DNA of 64,000 bases, taken from positions 62,001 to 126,000 of the forward strand of contig NOWV01000146.1 in assembly GCA_003344405.1 (NCBI GenBank), read 5' to 3'. The position numbers and the translations under genes are program-made. Shown here piece after piece: positions 40,701 to 55,000 of the stretch. Numbering within the stretch: position 1 is the first letter of the stretch; each line of letters starts with the position of its first letter. Origin of the DNA: Trichoplax sp. H2 (Eukaryota; Placozoa; Uniplacotomia; Trichoplacea). Under the pieces are notes generated by a model that was not told where the DNA came from, did not search any database, and was given only the letters and a program-made list of their open reading frames with translations.

Positions 40701-43700
40701 CCAAAAAATAATAAAGTTAAATTTTAAACTACCGAATAGTCCGTAAGTTCATAAAGAAAGGTGTGATTTCAATAACGGAAAAAAAATTTGTAAACCTGAC
40801 AACAATTTCAAATTATTTAACTATTGGTGCTAATAATGTCGTCCAGAGAAGCAAGAAATAGAATGAGATTGTAGGAGCAATATATCACAGCATACGAAAC
40901 TTTACACCCTGGAAGTGTGCGAGCAGTACATAAACAATACACCTGGGCACATTTGGTTTTACTACAACGTAACATCAAATATTATTTTCTTAATAAGCAC
41001 TATAGCAAGCAATGATTACGAACACATAAGTTTTAATTTGTAGTTTACCCATATTGCCGTATTAACTGATCCCCTGCCACATTTACCTAACCGTTAGATG
41101 ATTATGTGCAAATAAATGAAATACAGTACGAAACTACTACCTTTGTCGAGTTCATGCAAGCAATGGCACAATTAATACATTAATAGCACAATGCTATTAT
41201 AAATCCAATATAAAAGTATTATAATCGTATTAATTCATTACAAAGCTTCAATATTGTATTAAAATTATCTAACTCACAATTCTGTATCCATTATCTAATT
41301 AAAATTAATAAGCATTAAAGTGATACTTGATGAGTAAAATTACAGATATGCTAACACCTCTATCATACCTTCTGTTTAACAGATTATCATTGTTACCGGT
41401 ATCACAATAAGTCCATAAATATTCTTAAAAAGAATACAGTTACTTAATTTTATAATCAATTACGTGAGCCTATTCCTTACTTTGATTGCCCACGTTGCCC
41501 CAATCTTCTATTTTTGACCTGTGGATATATCCGACGTATGATCTAAAGTGCGAGATATGGTAATTTTAATGTAAATAGAAATAAAAATGAGTATAACTAC
41601 TCATCAGCATATACTAAAATTATGCCATTTCTGGCAGTCCATATCATTTCTAATGAATTTCTGAAGAATTAAATATTGAAATATTCACAATTTCATCGCT
41701 GAATAAGAATTTCGCACTTTGCACTACACGCTTAAAATTTTTGCATTTTAACGAAAATTGAGCAGATGCATATCACTAAAATCAATCAACTCTTCATATT
41801 TCTATCAGTAAGTTGTGATCCCGATAATACAGTATCGTTAAGTTTCGGTGCAAATTGATTCAAATGTATCAGTCCAAAAAGGTAACAAACGGTAAGATAT
41901 AATTGATATCAGAAATAAATTATGATCTAATATTAAGATCACAGCTAAATTAATTTTAGAAGATTTTCAGATGATTGTTACACACGTGTTTAAATAGCAA
42001 GAAAGAAGGTATTTGTACGCCATATGTGCTCATTTCAAGAATTAGTACACGAAGCATGTCTATCTATTGTAGTAATTCTAAATACGGTGCAATGTAAGCA
42101 AATAGTCAACTATTCTGATTAAAGGTGAGAACTAATCGATCATTAGTGATATACCATTCTGCTAAAAATTGACCTATCCATAGTGACTTAAATTAAAAAC
42201 CGACTTTATAACTACAATTAATTTTTGCAGAATAAGATACAACGAAGCTAAAATAGAAGATCTCCGATTATTTTATGAACACAACTTTTCAAACGGGTGA
42301 ATGATCAGTGATTGTAGTAATTGATCTGCTACTTACTTTTCCAAAACTTGCAGCATTAGCAGAAGTTAGGTCATTCTTTTGACAAAAATCCAAGTAATGA
42401 TTGTAGATTGCACTACGCGCCAAGCTTACGCCATCTGCTACTTCGTAATTTTCCATTAGCCTAATTATTGAATTATATACCAGTAACTTGTTAGTCGTCA
42501 TTATGAGACAGAATGAGCATCAAAAAATCCTAGCAGGTGATTCAGTATAGCAATTCAACGCCTTCCATCACACAATCCAGTATACAGCTAATTTATGAGA
42601 TGACCACAGTGTTTCTAATACTGATTACGTCATGTAACTAGCAAAGCATGTCAAAAATTGTCACTTTCTCCATTGCTGAGTGCACGGCACTTTATACCAA
42701 TATGATAGAGTTATATTTTCATAGGATACTATGCGTACGACGAATCTACTTCGAGTGAATACGTAATTATCTCGAATAATTGCAGGCTTCGCTACTTACC
42801 ACTTAGCTGTTACAGGGCATAATAGTTTATTTGACATTGGAGACTGATCTGCATCACCGGTTGGCGAATCTAAATACACAATTACGTATCAAATAAAATT
42901 GTTCAAAAACGGAAGTTTTAATTTAATGTTACTATGTAGTCCAACGAATTTGGTGATTCATTAAGCATTAGCGAATCATAATCTATTATTACATGCCACG
43001 GATACGATAATAAATACTAGAAAAAAATTGAATTTTTTAACCATTATTAAAATTACAAAGTATCTAAGCCAGTAATTTACGGGATATAAGCGGATAACAA
43101 ATCAGCAATCACCCGATTATATGCGATTGTATATCAATTATATGACAGTAATTGGAACGGAGATTTACTCTTCTTATATAATCTTAAAAACTATAATCAT
43201 CTATGCTGATGATGCTGCAATAAATCTATTCCTTTAATGCCATTAGTATGATATTAGTTATTGAGAAATGGCAATTATTTCTCTATCTAAAGCTATAGAA
43301 GGCTAAAGCATAATTTATATGTAATTATTAGGTAGACCTTTTCTCTCATTCTTGTAGTAATCTACTATACATTGTGCAATATGTCCAATCTAGCTACTCT
43401 GCTGATAAATTTTCACATACTAGGTAGGATTGGATATTTGGAGCGTTATATCTGTGCTTGATTGTCAGTAGTATAATGCCTACTGCTAAGAAATTAAATT
43501 ATTATGTTACTTTATAACCTGTGCCATAAGACTACTTGAAGGGCAAATTGTCTCTTTCCTTATTAGCTTATGTATAAAAATGAACTAACTGAATTTTTAC
43601 TTGTGCCAATTTGGCACGAGGCCGCGATAAGTTGGCTCATGGCAGCCACTTACTCATCTATAATATCAGGTATTTAGAAAGTAAACTTTCTTTGTACTTA

Positions 43701-45303
43701 CTTATCCTAATTCAAAATTATTTAAAGCATAGCACTACTGACATGAGATTTTACTTCCTGTGGTATCTACTCGTGTATCTAAATTAGCTAGCTAACCGAT
43801 TAAATTACATATTATACATCAGGTTTAGGTTTACATATCTGGAGTGAGGTATCAGTGAGCTCTTTGGTCATCTATGGCCTGGGCGCTAATAAGAATCCTC
43901 TCCTCTTGAAGTAATCTGAGTTATGTTAGCTCGTCTGATGATTAAACATCTAAATCTTTCATAAACGGCAGAGATCAAACTGCATCTGCATGTTATTAAT
44001 ATAATGTCAACGATTCAGTTATTGAGTAATTATACATTGTTTCAATTATAGCTATCTAAGACCTACGATTGCTGCTAACAGATCTTTTCCTCTTGCAGCA
44101 ATTATGGAAAAGCTAATCTACTGATTCAATTTGTGCATATATATCTTTTACAAAAAGAGTAATGTATGCATGCTTCTCTGCTTGTTAACAGTAGAAAAAT
44201 TGTTCATTCTTGTCCTATTATATTCCAGTTAGGTTGTAGAGGAAACCTTGCATAAACTGTAATCCATCAGTTAAGCAAGCAATTGCACTGATGCGAATGG
44301 TATTACAGCTTAACTCTCACATTCACGAGCGCTGAATAATTATTTGTATACCAGTACTGTGATATGAAGTGTGAAGGAATTTCACTTTCCAGTCTGAAAA
44401 CAATTTAAAACTGATGATGTCACAGCTTTTACATGAACATTTTTAATAATAAATGTTGAAAGTTAATCTATCGATTTCAGTAGTTCTCCACTCTACCTAT
44501 CCCAAGCAGAATAGTATACGTTTGCTATTAGCAAAAGCCGAAGATTTGATCCCGTTAAGCATATTATCCGTTGACAGGACATCGATATTAACGTAGTAAG
44601 CAACTAGTCAATGGTATGTTTTTTTTCAACCCCTTATTCATGGACAGAAATAAGCTGCTATCGCAAGTGGACATGACCAGCGTTCTATCCTACAACCGAT
44701 TATCTGCTTCTACAGCCTATACTTTATATCGATGTATACGTATATCTCTAAAGTATCTGCTTGAATGAATGATAATCTTGCTATGACTATAGATCTCATT
44801 TTATCAACTCGGATAAATAGTTTAATCGTTATCATCTACCAATGGTATATAAATCAAAATGGCCTACCGACCATACTTGCATTCAATGTATAAAAACACA
44901 TACCAATTGCAAGCGATTAAATTGACTATTAAATTACCTTCTTCGCTCCTTTGCTTGAGAATAGAATAGGCTGAACTAGAGCGATATTCTTTATGGCCAT
45001 CAGGAATTAAATTTAAGATTGGCCAAGTAACCACGGGTGTCGCTGGCATCGCATGATGGCTACTCTTACTGATTACTACAGCAGGCAAATAACAGTTACT
45101 ATGGCATCTTGATGAAAGTATTTTCAACCATACCACAACGTGTCTTAAGTACTATCCTTACCAGTCGTTTCCTTCATCGCCTCCTTATTGCTATCCCATG
45201 TCGTCGTATCCTGGCTGGAAACAATCTCTCTACTGTGACTAGGAGTCAAATTTTTGTCGAATTCAGCTGATTGAGATACAGGCATTTCTTGAACATCCGA
45301 CAT
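37705..45303 (-). CDS. RFX: RFX family winged-helix transcription factor (RFX4/6-like core)
   Basis: Nuclear DNA-binding protein; RFX factors bind X-box motifs and control ciliary and other programmes. Exons from the 5' side: 45162-45303 (ATG at 45303), 44938-45075, 42800-42869, 42337-42460, one unresolved, 41481-41518, 40531-40614, 40393-40423, 40172-40297, 39751-39864, 39627-39678, 39416-39519, 39196-39254, 38934-39081, 38744-38820, 38519-38633, 38294-38410, 37705-38162. The DNA-binding domain is spread over four or five exons: [38 protein letters not shown] and YHYYGIG. The extended dimerisation region follows: [65 protein letters not shown] and [23 protein letters not shown] and YYGIG resemble RFX4/6, while TLRSAGSFG resembles RFX1-3. 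The tail after about 38,160 is basic, Ser-rich and unconserved. Confidence 0.93.
40531..42460 (-). other. RFX: RFX winged-helix DNA-binding domain exons
   Basis: Exons 42337-42460, 41481-41518 and 40531-40614 carry the domain in order. A segment reading LIKSVFNL, expected between NAASFGK and NRRLGQRG, is present on the minus strand near 42,175-42,215 between an AG and a GT. Its phase does not close with the neighbours as I read it, so the exact exon is left open. Confidence 0.85.
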
Positions 45304-46146
45304 AGCTGATCTGGTTTGCAATATCGACAGTCAATCACCTTCAAAATAAATGTCAGCTTTTAAGCGCCATACCAATGATAACAACAACCCCATTTAATAC
45401 ACCTATACTCGACAAGCTTAATCCTATCTTATACCACAACTACAACAACAATAATGATGGTAGATTTCTTCTAAACTGTGATATGGCGTAGACGATGAAA
45501 AATAAATGAGTCCAAAGTAACAAAAAAGGCCAAAACAAAACATCAACTATGCGCCCAATCGACAACAAGTGGATCAAAAACATTCGGACAATACTCTGCG
45601 CTTGCAAGCGGAATATACCATCAATATCAAGATAAAGCAAGAAAGAAAGTGCAATAACCAATATAATAACAAGAATTAACATGAATTATGTCATAGCTAC
45701 TCTAGGATTGAATAAGGAAATGGAAAACCTTGAGATCGCGCCTACAATCCAACTTTCCAAGAGCAATACCAGGCAGCAAATGGCGGACAACTTTTCTAGT
45801 CATCAATAATTTGCGTAGAAGGGGCGGAAAAAATCCTCTCGGCGATACTGAACGGTAGTGGATGATGGGCAGTTTACGCACTTGTGGTCCTTGAAAATCT
45901 ATTGGATATTTTCTCACCTTTTCCTAGTCTACTATCTATGACGCCGAGCCATGTATGAGGTAGTACCCTTATGGTATGGCCGGGCTATTTTTGAAATACC
46001 GGGAAACGATATGCATAATTAATGAGGCCATTCGACCCCCTACGGCCATCTTATGCAATAGTATGGAATATCTACTCCAACCTAAAGCGCTATACTATAT
46101 TTACTATCAGATTTCATAAATGGCCGCTTGCTTATCCTAAACAAAA

Positions 46147-46189
46147 CATTTAGCGGCATTTAGCGGCATTTAGCGGCACATTTAGCCGC
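46147..46189. repeat. Short direct repeat of CATTTAGCGG (four copies, last degenerate)
   Basis: Three exact 10-bp copies followed by CACATTTAGCCGC. It is relatively GC-rich for this window. Confidence 0.85.
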
Positions 46190-47752
46190 AATCCCTATAT
46201 AATATATATCAGCTTTTCTCGATTAAAACTTACTTAGTGGCTAAAAGTTAGATGGGAGCAGCAGTCAGTTTAGTAATCACGTTGTATTACTCTCGGATAG
46301 TGCAATCAGAGAATTGCAACTGTAGAGTTATTGCTCGGCAATAACCGATATCGAGATAGTATTAATAATATTAATATTGATAGAAGTAAGGATAGAAATG
46401 CGTGAGGTAATATCCAGGTTTGCATCATTTTTCAACAATAACGACTAGGTGTTGACCTATCATTTGCAACCATAACATGTTAATAATACTGTATAACTGA
46501 AAATAATTTTTGTTCCTGACAGCTATCGCATATAAAGCTGAAAATAAATTATACCTATAGTTTGATGAGTATAGACGCAATTATATATCGTACGTGCATA
46601 TGTCTATGCGGGTAATGTTACTGTAGATTAGTTCGATATTCTACGTCAAACGGATCAAATGTTGATTTAACGCATAACTAATCGATAGATGCTTTCCAAA
46701 AATTAGTAAATGCATCTGTAATGAGTATAAACTCATTTATGGCAAATATACTTTAAGTTGTATCGACACATTGCACCACCATGGCTCTGCTTGATTATAA
46801 TACGTACGAGTATAATTATAATCATAATATACTAATGCATTATCAGTGTTTTTAATCAAGCCCTATATTAGCTAGAGACTACAAATAATTAATTTATGCT
46901 ACTTTCGGTAAGCTTAGCATACCATACCGTGTATCCGTACGGCGTATACTCCAACAAGAGGATAATAAATGAATAAAGAATAGACTTTTAATTGACAGAA
47001 AATGAACGTTCTACATACGAGTATATATCTTCGCGGCCTTATTTCATCAACGATTTGAATAAGCAAAACCCCAAGTAGATTTCCTACGAATGATAGAGTA
47101 GCATACAAAAATAGCTGCTTATCGTAATAAATAGATGGAAAGCCCTTATCCACTATTCACACACATTATACAAGCATCTTACAGCCCGTACACTCGCTTG
47201 CATGAAGTGAGCTGACATAGTGAATTTGTAACTGTAGGAGGAGACAGGAATCACTGCGACATTATGCCAAAGCATTTCGGTATATGAAGAAGAACTTGAT
47301 TTTACTCCCTCCCTCTTATTACACGATATGCTTATATATACGTCAAATGTAATCCGTTTCAAAGTCTAACAAGATCACTGATATGGAGGCAAGATTGTTG
47401 CAAAATTAATATGGATGCTTGCATTAGAACGATATATTCAGAATTGAGAAAATACTTTATTACACCAACGATCAAACATTAAGGAACTGTATTCAATCAT
47501 GCAAATAGGAATAAAATTAAGAAACAGTAAAACTACAATTTTAAGTACCATAAACTTATATCCGGCCAAACAGGAAAGATAGCTGCTACTGACCGTAATA
47601 ATATACTGTTGCTTGAGCTGTATAGAGCATCGAGCAGTTACGGGGATTATACGTTACTCCAAGCTAATCTTCAGCCTACAGTATATCTACAAGCATCTCA
47701 TAAGCAAGTGCTGATATGACGAAAGAGTATTTATTATGATGCCTGCAATATA

Positions 47753-47783
47753 CATATATATATATATATATACTGTATATATA
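47753..47783. repeat. (TA)n microsatellite
   Basis: About eleven TA units followed by CTGTATATATAC. An ordinary slippage-prone tract. Confidence 0.9.
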
Positions 47784-48411
47784 CCTTATAACTGGTGCAA
47801 ACTAACTAACTGCAAACACCCATACCTATATTACATAGAAAGTGAAAAAAAACAATACTAATACACAGCAACTTTCTGAACTGAAATAATAATGTCACCA
47901 TAATATTAATCTGGGTAATTAGAAATTATATATGACATATACATCGATAAAAATGAATAAATAATACAATTAATATCTAACATATCATGCATGTTTAATG
48001 CTAAAAACTGTCCTATGAGTGAGTGACTATAGATCAGAATTACTCATCCACATAATCTCATGGTAGAACACTAATCCGGAAGAAAATTAAAAGCAAACTC
48101 TAACGACTAATAAATTCACTGCTCTATTCAACATATCAGTGTAAGTATAAAAGGTTATCTAATAATATAATATACATAAGTTAAACCTTACGATTATGCG
48201 CTAGTGAATATTCAGTTTTGTTTGATATGAGAACTGTCAAAACTTCCATTCGTTAATGACATACACGTAGCAATATACTGGCATATTTTATTCGTCGAAA
48301 ATGATATATATACTAAAAAATATCCAACGTATACATAGCGATACAATTCTACGAGTTTCAACTCGTATACCAATATTCAATGGTATATTTATGTAATATA
48401 TCTAATAGACC

Positions 48412-50644
<2,233 letters not shown>

Positions 50645-50884
50645 ACTTGAGGAAACGATGGCGTAGCACGAAGTCTTGAGCGATTTGCAGTTTTGATGTT
50701 TGCAGAGTTGCAGAACGAATTGATGATGGGAAGCAATGTTGTCCACTGACTATTTCACCATATCCATATAGAGTTAATAGAAAAAGCTGTTTTTCTCTGA
50801 CCTCTATGGTACAGTATACAGTAGGACCGTATTACCAGGTTGCACAGCTTACTGATTGGTTGTTTCCAGCCGGTATCAATACGT

Positions 50885-51125
50885 ACGGTACAGTACAGTA
50901 CAGTACAGTACTGTACACTGTACAGAACAGTAGAAACACAGTGCAGAAGTACAGTACTGTACTGTACACTGTGCACAAAATAATACAGTACAGTACAGTA
51001 CAGTACAGTACAATACTGTACGCTACGATGGCTGGTCCCCGTGACCCGTACTACAGTACTGTACACTGTACAGAACAGTAGAAACACAGTGCAGAAGTAC
51101 AGTACTGTACACTGTACACTGTGCA
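50885..51125. repeat. GTACAGTAC/TACTGTAC palindromic microsatellite, copy A
   Basis: Long overlapping runs of ACAGTAC and TACTGTAC, with CACTGTACAGAACAGTAGAA occurring twice inside. Highly self-complementary. Open frames across it on both strands are repeat artefacts. Confidence 0.9.
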
Positions 51126-51314
51126 CAAAATAATGTGTAAAATAAATGTCGTATAGAGCCTGAAAAGCCTGTATGCTACATTCGATATCTCTGCCTTAAG
51201 TTACGACATCTGTTTTACACAGGGGGCCTTCACTGTCAGACATGTCAACAACTAAAACAGGTAGTGGCTGAAGCCTGACATTCATTCGCCTTTCAAGTCA
51301 TCCAACACCAACCT

Positions 51315-51326
51315 TTTGGCGCCAAA
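51315..51326. promoter_or_regulatory. E2F-type palindrome, copy A
   Basis: TTTGGCGCCAAA, a perfect 12-bp palindrome matching the E2F/DP consensus TTTSGCGCSAAA. It lies 41 bp before the spare POLA1 ATG at 51367. Confidence 0.8.
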
Positions 51327-51366
51327 TTTATTTTCTTCCCTCCCCACTACCGACGACATCACCAGG

Positions 51367-51421
51367 ATGATGGTGACCTCTGAAAAACAAAATGAGACCG
51401 TAGACGATTCCAATAATACAG
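51367..51421 (+). pseudogene. POLA1: Spare copy of POLA1 exon 1
   Basis: Identical in sequence to the first exon at 52077-52131 ([18 protein letters not shown]) and followed by the same GTAATA donor. It would splice in the same phase to the exon at 52228, so it may serve as an alternative first exon, or it may be an allelic copy left by the assembler. Confidence 0.75.
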
Positions 51422-51462
51422 GTAATAACATAAAATAAGAAGGAGAAAAGGATGCTAAAATA

Positions 51463-51536
51463 NNNNNNNNNNNNNNNNNNNNNNNNNNNNNNNNNNNNNN
51501 NNNNNNNNNNNNNNNNNNNNNNNNNNNNNNNNNNNN
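51463..51536. other. Assembly gap (74 N)
   Basis: Run of N between copy A and copy B of a duplicated segment. True length unknown. Confidence 0.99.
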
Positions 51537-51744
51537 AGTCTTGAGCGATTTGCAGTTTTGATGTTTGCAGAGTTGCAGAACGAATTGATGATGGGAAGCA
51601 ATGTTGTCCACTGACTATTCCACTATATCCATAAAGAGTTAATAGAAAAAGCTGTTTTTCTCTGACCTCTATGGTACAGTATACAGTAGGACCGTATTAC
51701 CAGGTTGCACAGCTTACTGATTGGTTGTTTCCGGCCGGTATCAA

Positions 51745-51840
51745 TACGTACGGTACAGTACAGTACTGTACCGTACTGTACTGTACACTGTACAGAACAG
51801 TAGAAACACAGTGCAGAAGTACTGTACACTGTGCACAAAA
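51745..51840. repeat. GTACAGTAC/TACTGTAC palindromic microsatellite, copy B
   Basis: Shortened version of the copy A tract, about 155 bp smaller. Confidence 0.85.
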
Positions 51841-52023
51841 TAATGTGTAAAATAAATGTCGTATAGAGCATGAAAAGCCTGTATGCTACATTGGATATCA
51901 CTGCCTTAACTTACGACATCTATTTTACACAGGGGCCTGCACTGTCAGACATGTAAACAACTAAAACAGGTAGTGGCTGAAGCCTGACATTCATTCGCCT
52001 TTCAAGTCATCCAACACCAACCT

Positions 52024-52035
52024 TTTGGCGCCAAA
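52024..52035. promoter_or_regulatory. E2F-type palindrome in POLA1 promoter, copy B
   Basis: TTTGGCGCCAAA, 42 bp upstream of the ATG at 52077. E2F control of replication genes, DNA polymerase alpha among them, is established in animals. Its strict conservation in both copies supports function; actual binding is an inference. Confidence 0.82.
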
Positions 52036-52076
52036 TTTATTTTTCTTCCCTCCTCACTACCGACGACATCACCAGG

Positions 52077-55000
52077 ATGATGGTGACCTCTGAAAAACAA
52101 AATGAGACCGTAGACGATTCCAATAATACAGGTAATAACATAAAATAAGAAGGAGAAAAGGATGCTAAAATAGTTCTCCCTATAAGATCATTCACTGTCA
52201 TTTATTTAAACCATTTGGACGGTATAGCAAGTAGGCGGTCATTGAGAGCCAAAACCAAATCCAAAGCCGATCGCGCAATAGAAAGCTTGAGGTAAGCTAG
52301 TATTGTGATTAGCATTTTATTCTTATCATGGCGCAGAATTCTATCATTTTGCAATCAGTTAAACTTTTTGCATGGCAGATGAATTGATATTGCCACACAG
52401 AGCCGAATAGAAACTCTGTTGTCAATGTGATTCATTGAAATTTTTGCCATCTTACGATCATGTTGAGCAGCTGCATACTCCAGACCTGAGAGTCACTCTT
52501 GGGTCTCTAGCGTAGTCAAGCGGACTCGTCCAATTGCCATGGCAATATTCGGTTCACACTGGCGATAAACTGCCACACTGGCTGGCATCCTATTGCCAGT
52601 CAAATATCAAAGGAGCTCTGCAACGATTAAATTCAACCTAGCTTGTATCATGACTACAATTTTATTTTGATATTTGCATATAATTTATGTCCCGCAACCA
52701 GTTAAGCTTCTTGGATCATACATTGAATCAACATTGCCATGCAGACCTAAATGGAAGCTTTGTAGCCAGCGTTATGTAGTAGATTTTTGCAATCTTACCA
52801 TGATGCAAAGCAGCTACAAAGGTGCACTTGTCAAATGGTTACGTTCTGTGCCTACTGGACGTAGAATTGGCATTCGATGTCATTATGTTACCAATCAAAT
52901 GTCCAATAAATTCCACTGACAATCTAATTTAAGCTAGCCTTGCATTTTATCCTTACCCTTGTTCATGATTTCCATTATCCTGCGATCAGAACTTCTCGGA
53001 TAACAACTGAATAGAAGCTCTGCTATCAGCTTATACATTAAGCCTTTCAACCTGACGTTGATGTTAAGCAGCTGTGTATAGCACTATGGACTACTAAATA
53101 TGCCCTCATATTGAGGGGCATAAGTATTTAGTGCTCCATGATTGTACGTATGCGTGTTCGTCGAATCGCTGTAACGATGTTCCCACCTAGCACAACTTTA
53201 ACATGCTCTCGATAACATCATGTTGCCAACAAATCGCTATCTAATGAACTCTATTGACGAGCTAATTTAAGAAAATTGATGTTTTACATTAATGTATATT
53301 TACTTTCAATAAAATTTATTGATTGATCCTACAACAGCTATTGATATTACACATGTTCTATTATAATTTAGGAAAGCCAAAGAAGATGGTGGACGTTATA
53401 AATACCAAGTAAGTTTATAATATCCTTATAATCCAATGCGATAACAACAAATCAACATTGATATTAGAAATACCTCATGTACATCAAGTAAATGTTTAGT
53501 CTAAAGATCAAAACAGCATCATTGATATCCAGTACCTCTATACACCACTCCAACATTACATACTCTTACCATATAGTTGGCCGATCAACTTGTAAACGGA
53601 GCGTGATTAGTATTTGGCAAGTACTGTAGAATGTTGAATAAAATCTTATCAATGGCTTGAATCCAACAGTGAACTTATTGGTAAATGAACAAAATCGCAT
53701 TATACGAGCCAAATTACAATGATAGTACAGCACTGTATGCCGATATACTATATAAAATAAGAATAGATCAGCATGTAAAAGACTTGATGCCTTTAAATAT
53801 ACCCTCAATAGCTTATATTCGACTTGAATACTCTACCTGCATTTCTCGTCACCCTTATGTATAGGTACAAAATTCGGTTAAATTATAGCCTAGCACTCAC
53901 CTAACAGTTACATAAAGTAAGAATTAAGTGAATTCAAGTGAATTGACCGAAGTCATCATGGTTTATTATATTACCGGCGTAATTACAGCAATGGGAATGC
54001 TTTCATTATTAGTAGGGTCTAGTTGCGTTAAAAATGTCAAAGTTAACTATTTTTATTATCGTAGGTTAATGTACCATCCAATAGTGTTAAATTAACAGAT
54101 TTGATGTCAGCTAGTACAGCGTGACGTTATCTACCAACTGTGTAAATAAACATTTTGTATACCAATTACTCCGATATCCAGGATAGAAGTAGCTTAATTT
54201 ACTAAATTTTAAAGGTATGATTGTTAATGCTTATTGTAAATTTTAATGCGATCGTAGTTGGAGAAACATTCAAACATCTATGAAGAAGTTGATGAAGTAG
54301 AATACTCACGAATTGTAACTTCAAGACAAGAAGATGAATGGATTGTTGATGATGGTAAAAAAGCTAATGCTGGAAAGCGTAAAAATTAAATTTCTATTGT
54401 AAAGCTCATGTCATAGGAGAAAGAGAATCGGATAGTATTTTCATTAACCATTTACGCAGACTACTGTACATTGTATGTAGAAGATACACTATGATGTCTT
54501 ATTTTTCTCTTTTTCATGCTACAATCAATATCACAACGTCATAATTGCTGTCCAGATTTAGTAATCAGTGATACCCGGAGCATGTGTACAAACCCATGTG
54601 AACTAATCTATTATTTTTAATAGATATATTTTATTCGATTATTGTATTAACAAATGGGATTCCACCATGACTCTATAATAACCTTTGCTTGATTTGTACT
54701 TGACAGTTCAATTATAACTTTAAACAGTATATTAACAGGCATTCTATTATTATTTAATTAGAGTCTCGGTTATAATGTTACTGCAGGCGTGAGCATTTAC
54801 ATGAGATAATGTTACATCTTCTTTACAGCTTTTACTATCGTAGTATACTGTCATTTCGTTTTGCTACTTTACTGATTTATATGTATATCTCATTGCAATG
54901 CAGATGGCACTGGCTATGCTGACCATGGAAGAGAAGTTTTCGACGATGACTTTGATCAAGAAGATACCGAAATGGATTCAGCTAATAAATATAGCGGAGG

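Larger units (their letters stand above)
45304..48411. other. Spacer between the RFX 5' end and the SAT1 3' end
   Basis: This holds the RFX promoter. Directly upstream (45,440-45,920) are two short minus-strand open frames, the first very hydrophobic, with no recognisable family; they may be 5' UTR or chance. A four-fold CATTTAGCGG decamer repeat lies at 46,147-46,189 and a (TA)n microsatellite at 47,753-47,783. Otherwise nothing identified. Confidence 0.5.
50672..51462. repeat. Copy A of the SAT1-POLA1 promoter segment
   Basis: Runs from AGTCTTGAGCGATTTGCAG just upstream of the SAT1 ATG to GATGCTAAAATA inside POLA1 intron 1, where the N run starts. It carries about 155 bp more GTAC microsatellite than copy B and a complete POLA1 first exon at 51367-51421. 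Confidence 0.9.
50645..52076. promoter_or_regulatory. Divergent SAT1-POLA1 promoter region, duplicated around an assembly gap
   Basis: The space between the SAT1 ATG (minus) and the POLA1 ATG (plus). It contains two copies of one segment, two GTAC palindromic clusters, two E2F palindromes and a spare copy of POLA1 exon 1. If the duplication is an assembly artefact, the true spacing is about 720 bp. Confidence 0.75.
51537..52172. repeat. Copy B of the SAT1-POLA1 promoter segment
   Basis: Same segment as 50672-51462 with scattered substitutions (for example GAGCATG for GAGCCTG) and a shorter GTAC tract. It is offset by 865 bp left of the microsatellite and 710 bp right of it. It continues without a break into POLA1 intron 1. 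Confidence 0.9.

Noticed and set aside
45440-45917. Two minus-strand frames upstream of RFX, one very hydrophobic
   Set aside because: No family recognised and no exon-like neighbours that extend them; may be RFX 5' UTR. Kept only as a note in the spacer.
50645-50746. Longer N-terminus for SAT1 starting at 50746
   Set aside because: The extra residues have no counterpart in SAT1/SAT2, and part lies in the duplicated promoter segment.
50755-51126. Open frames on both strands in the SAT1-POLA1 promoter
   Set aside because: Again produced by the palindromic microsatellite, and they overlap the E2F/promoter region.
51282-51611. Minus-strand open frame crossing the N gap
   Set aside because: It runs through unknown bases and is antisense to POLA1 exon 1 copy A; no evidence of coding.
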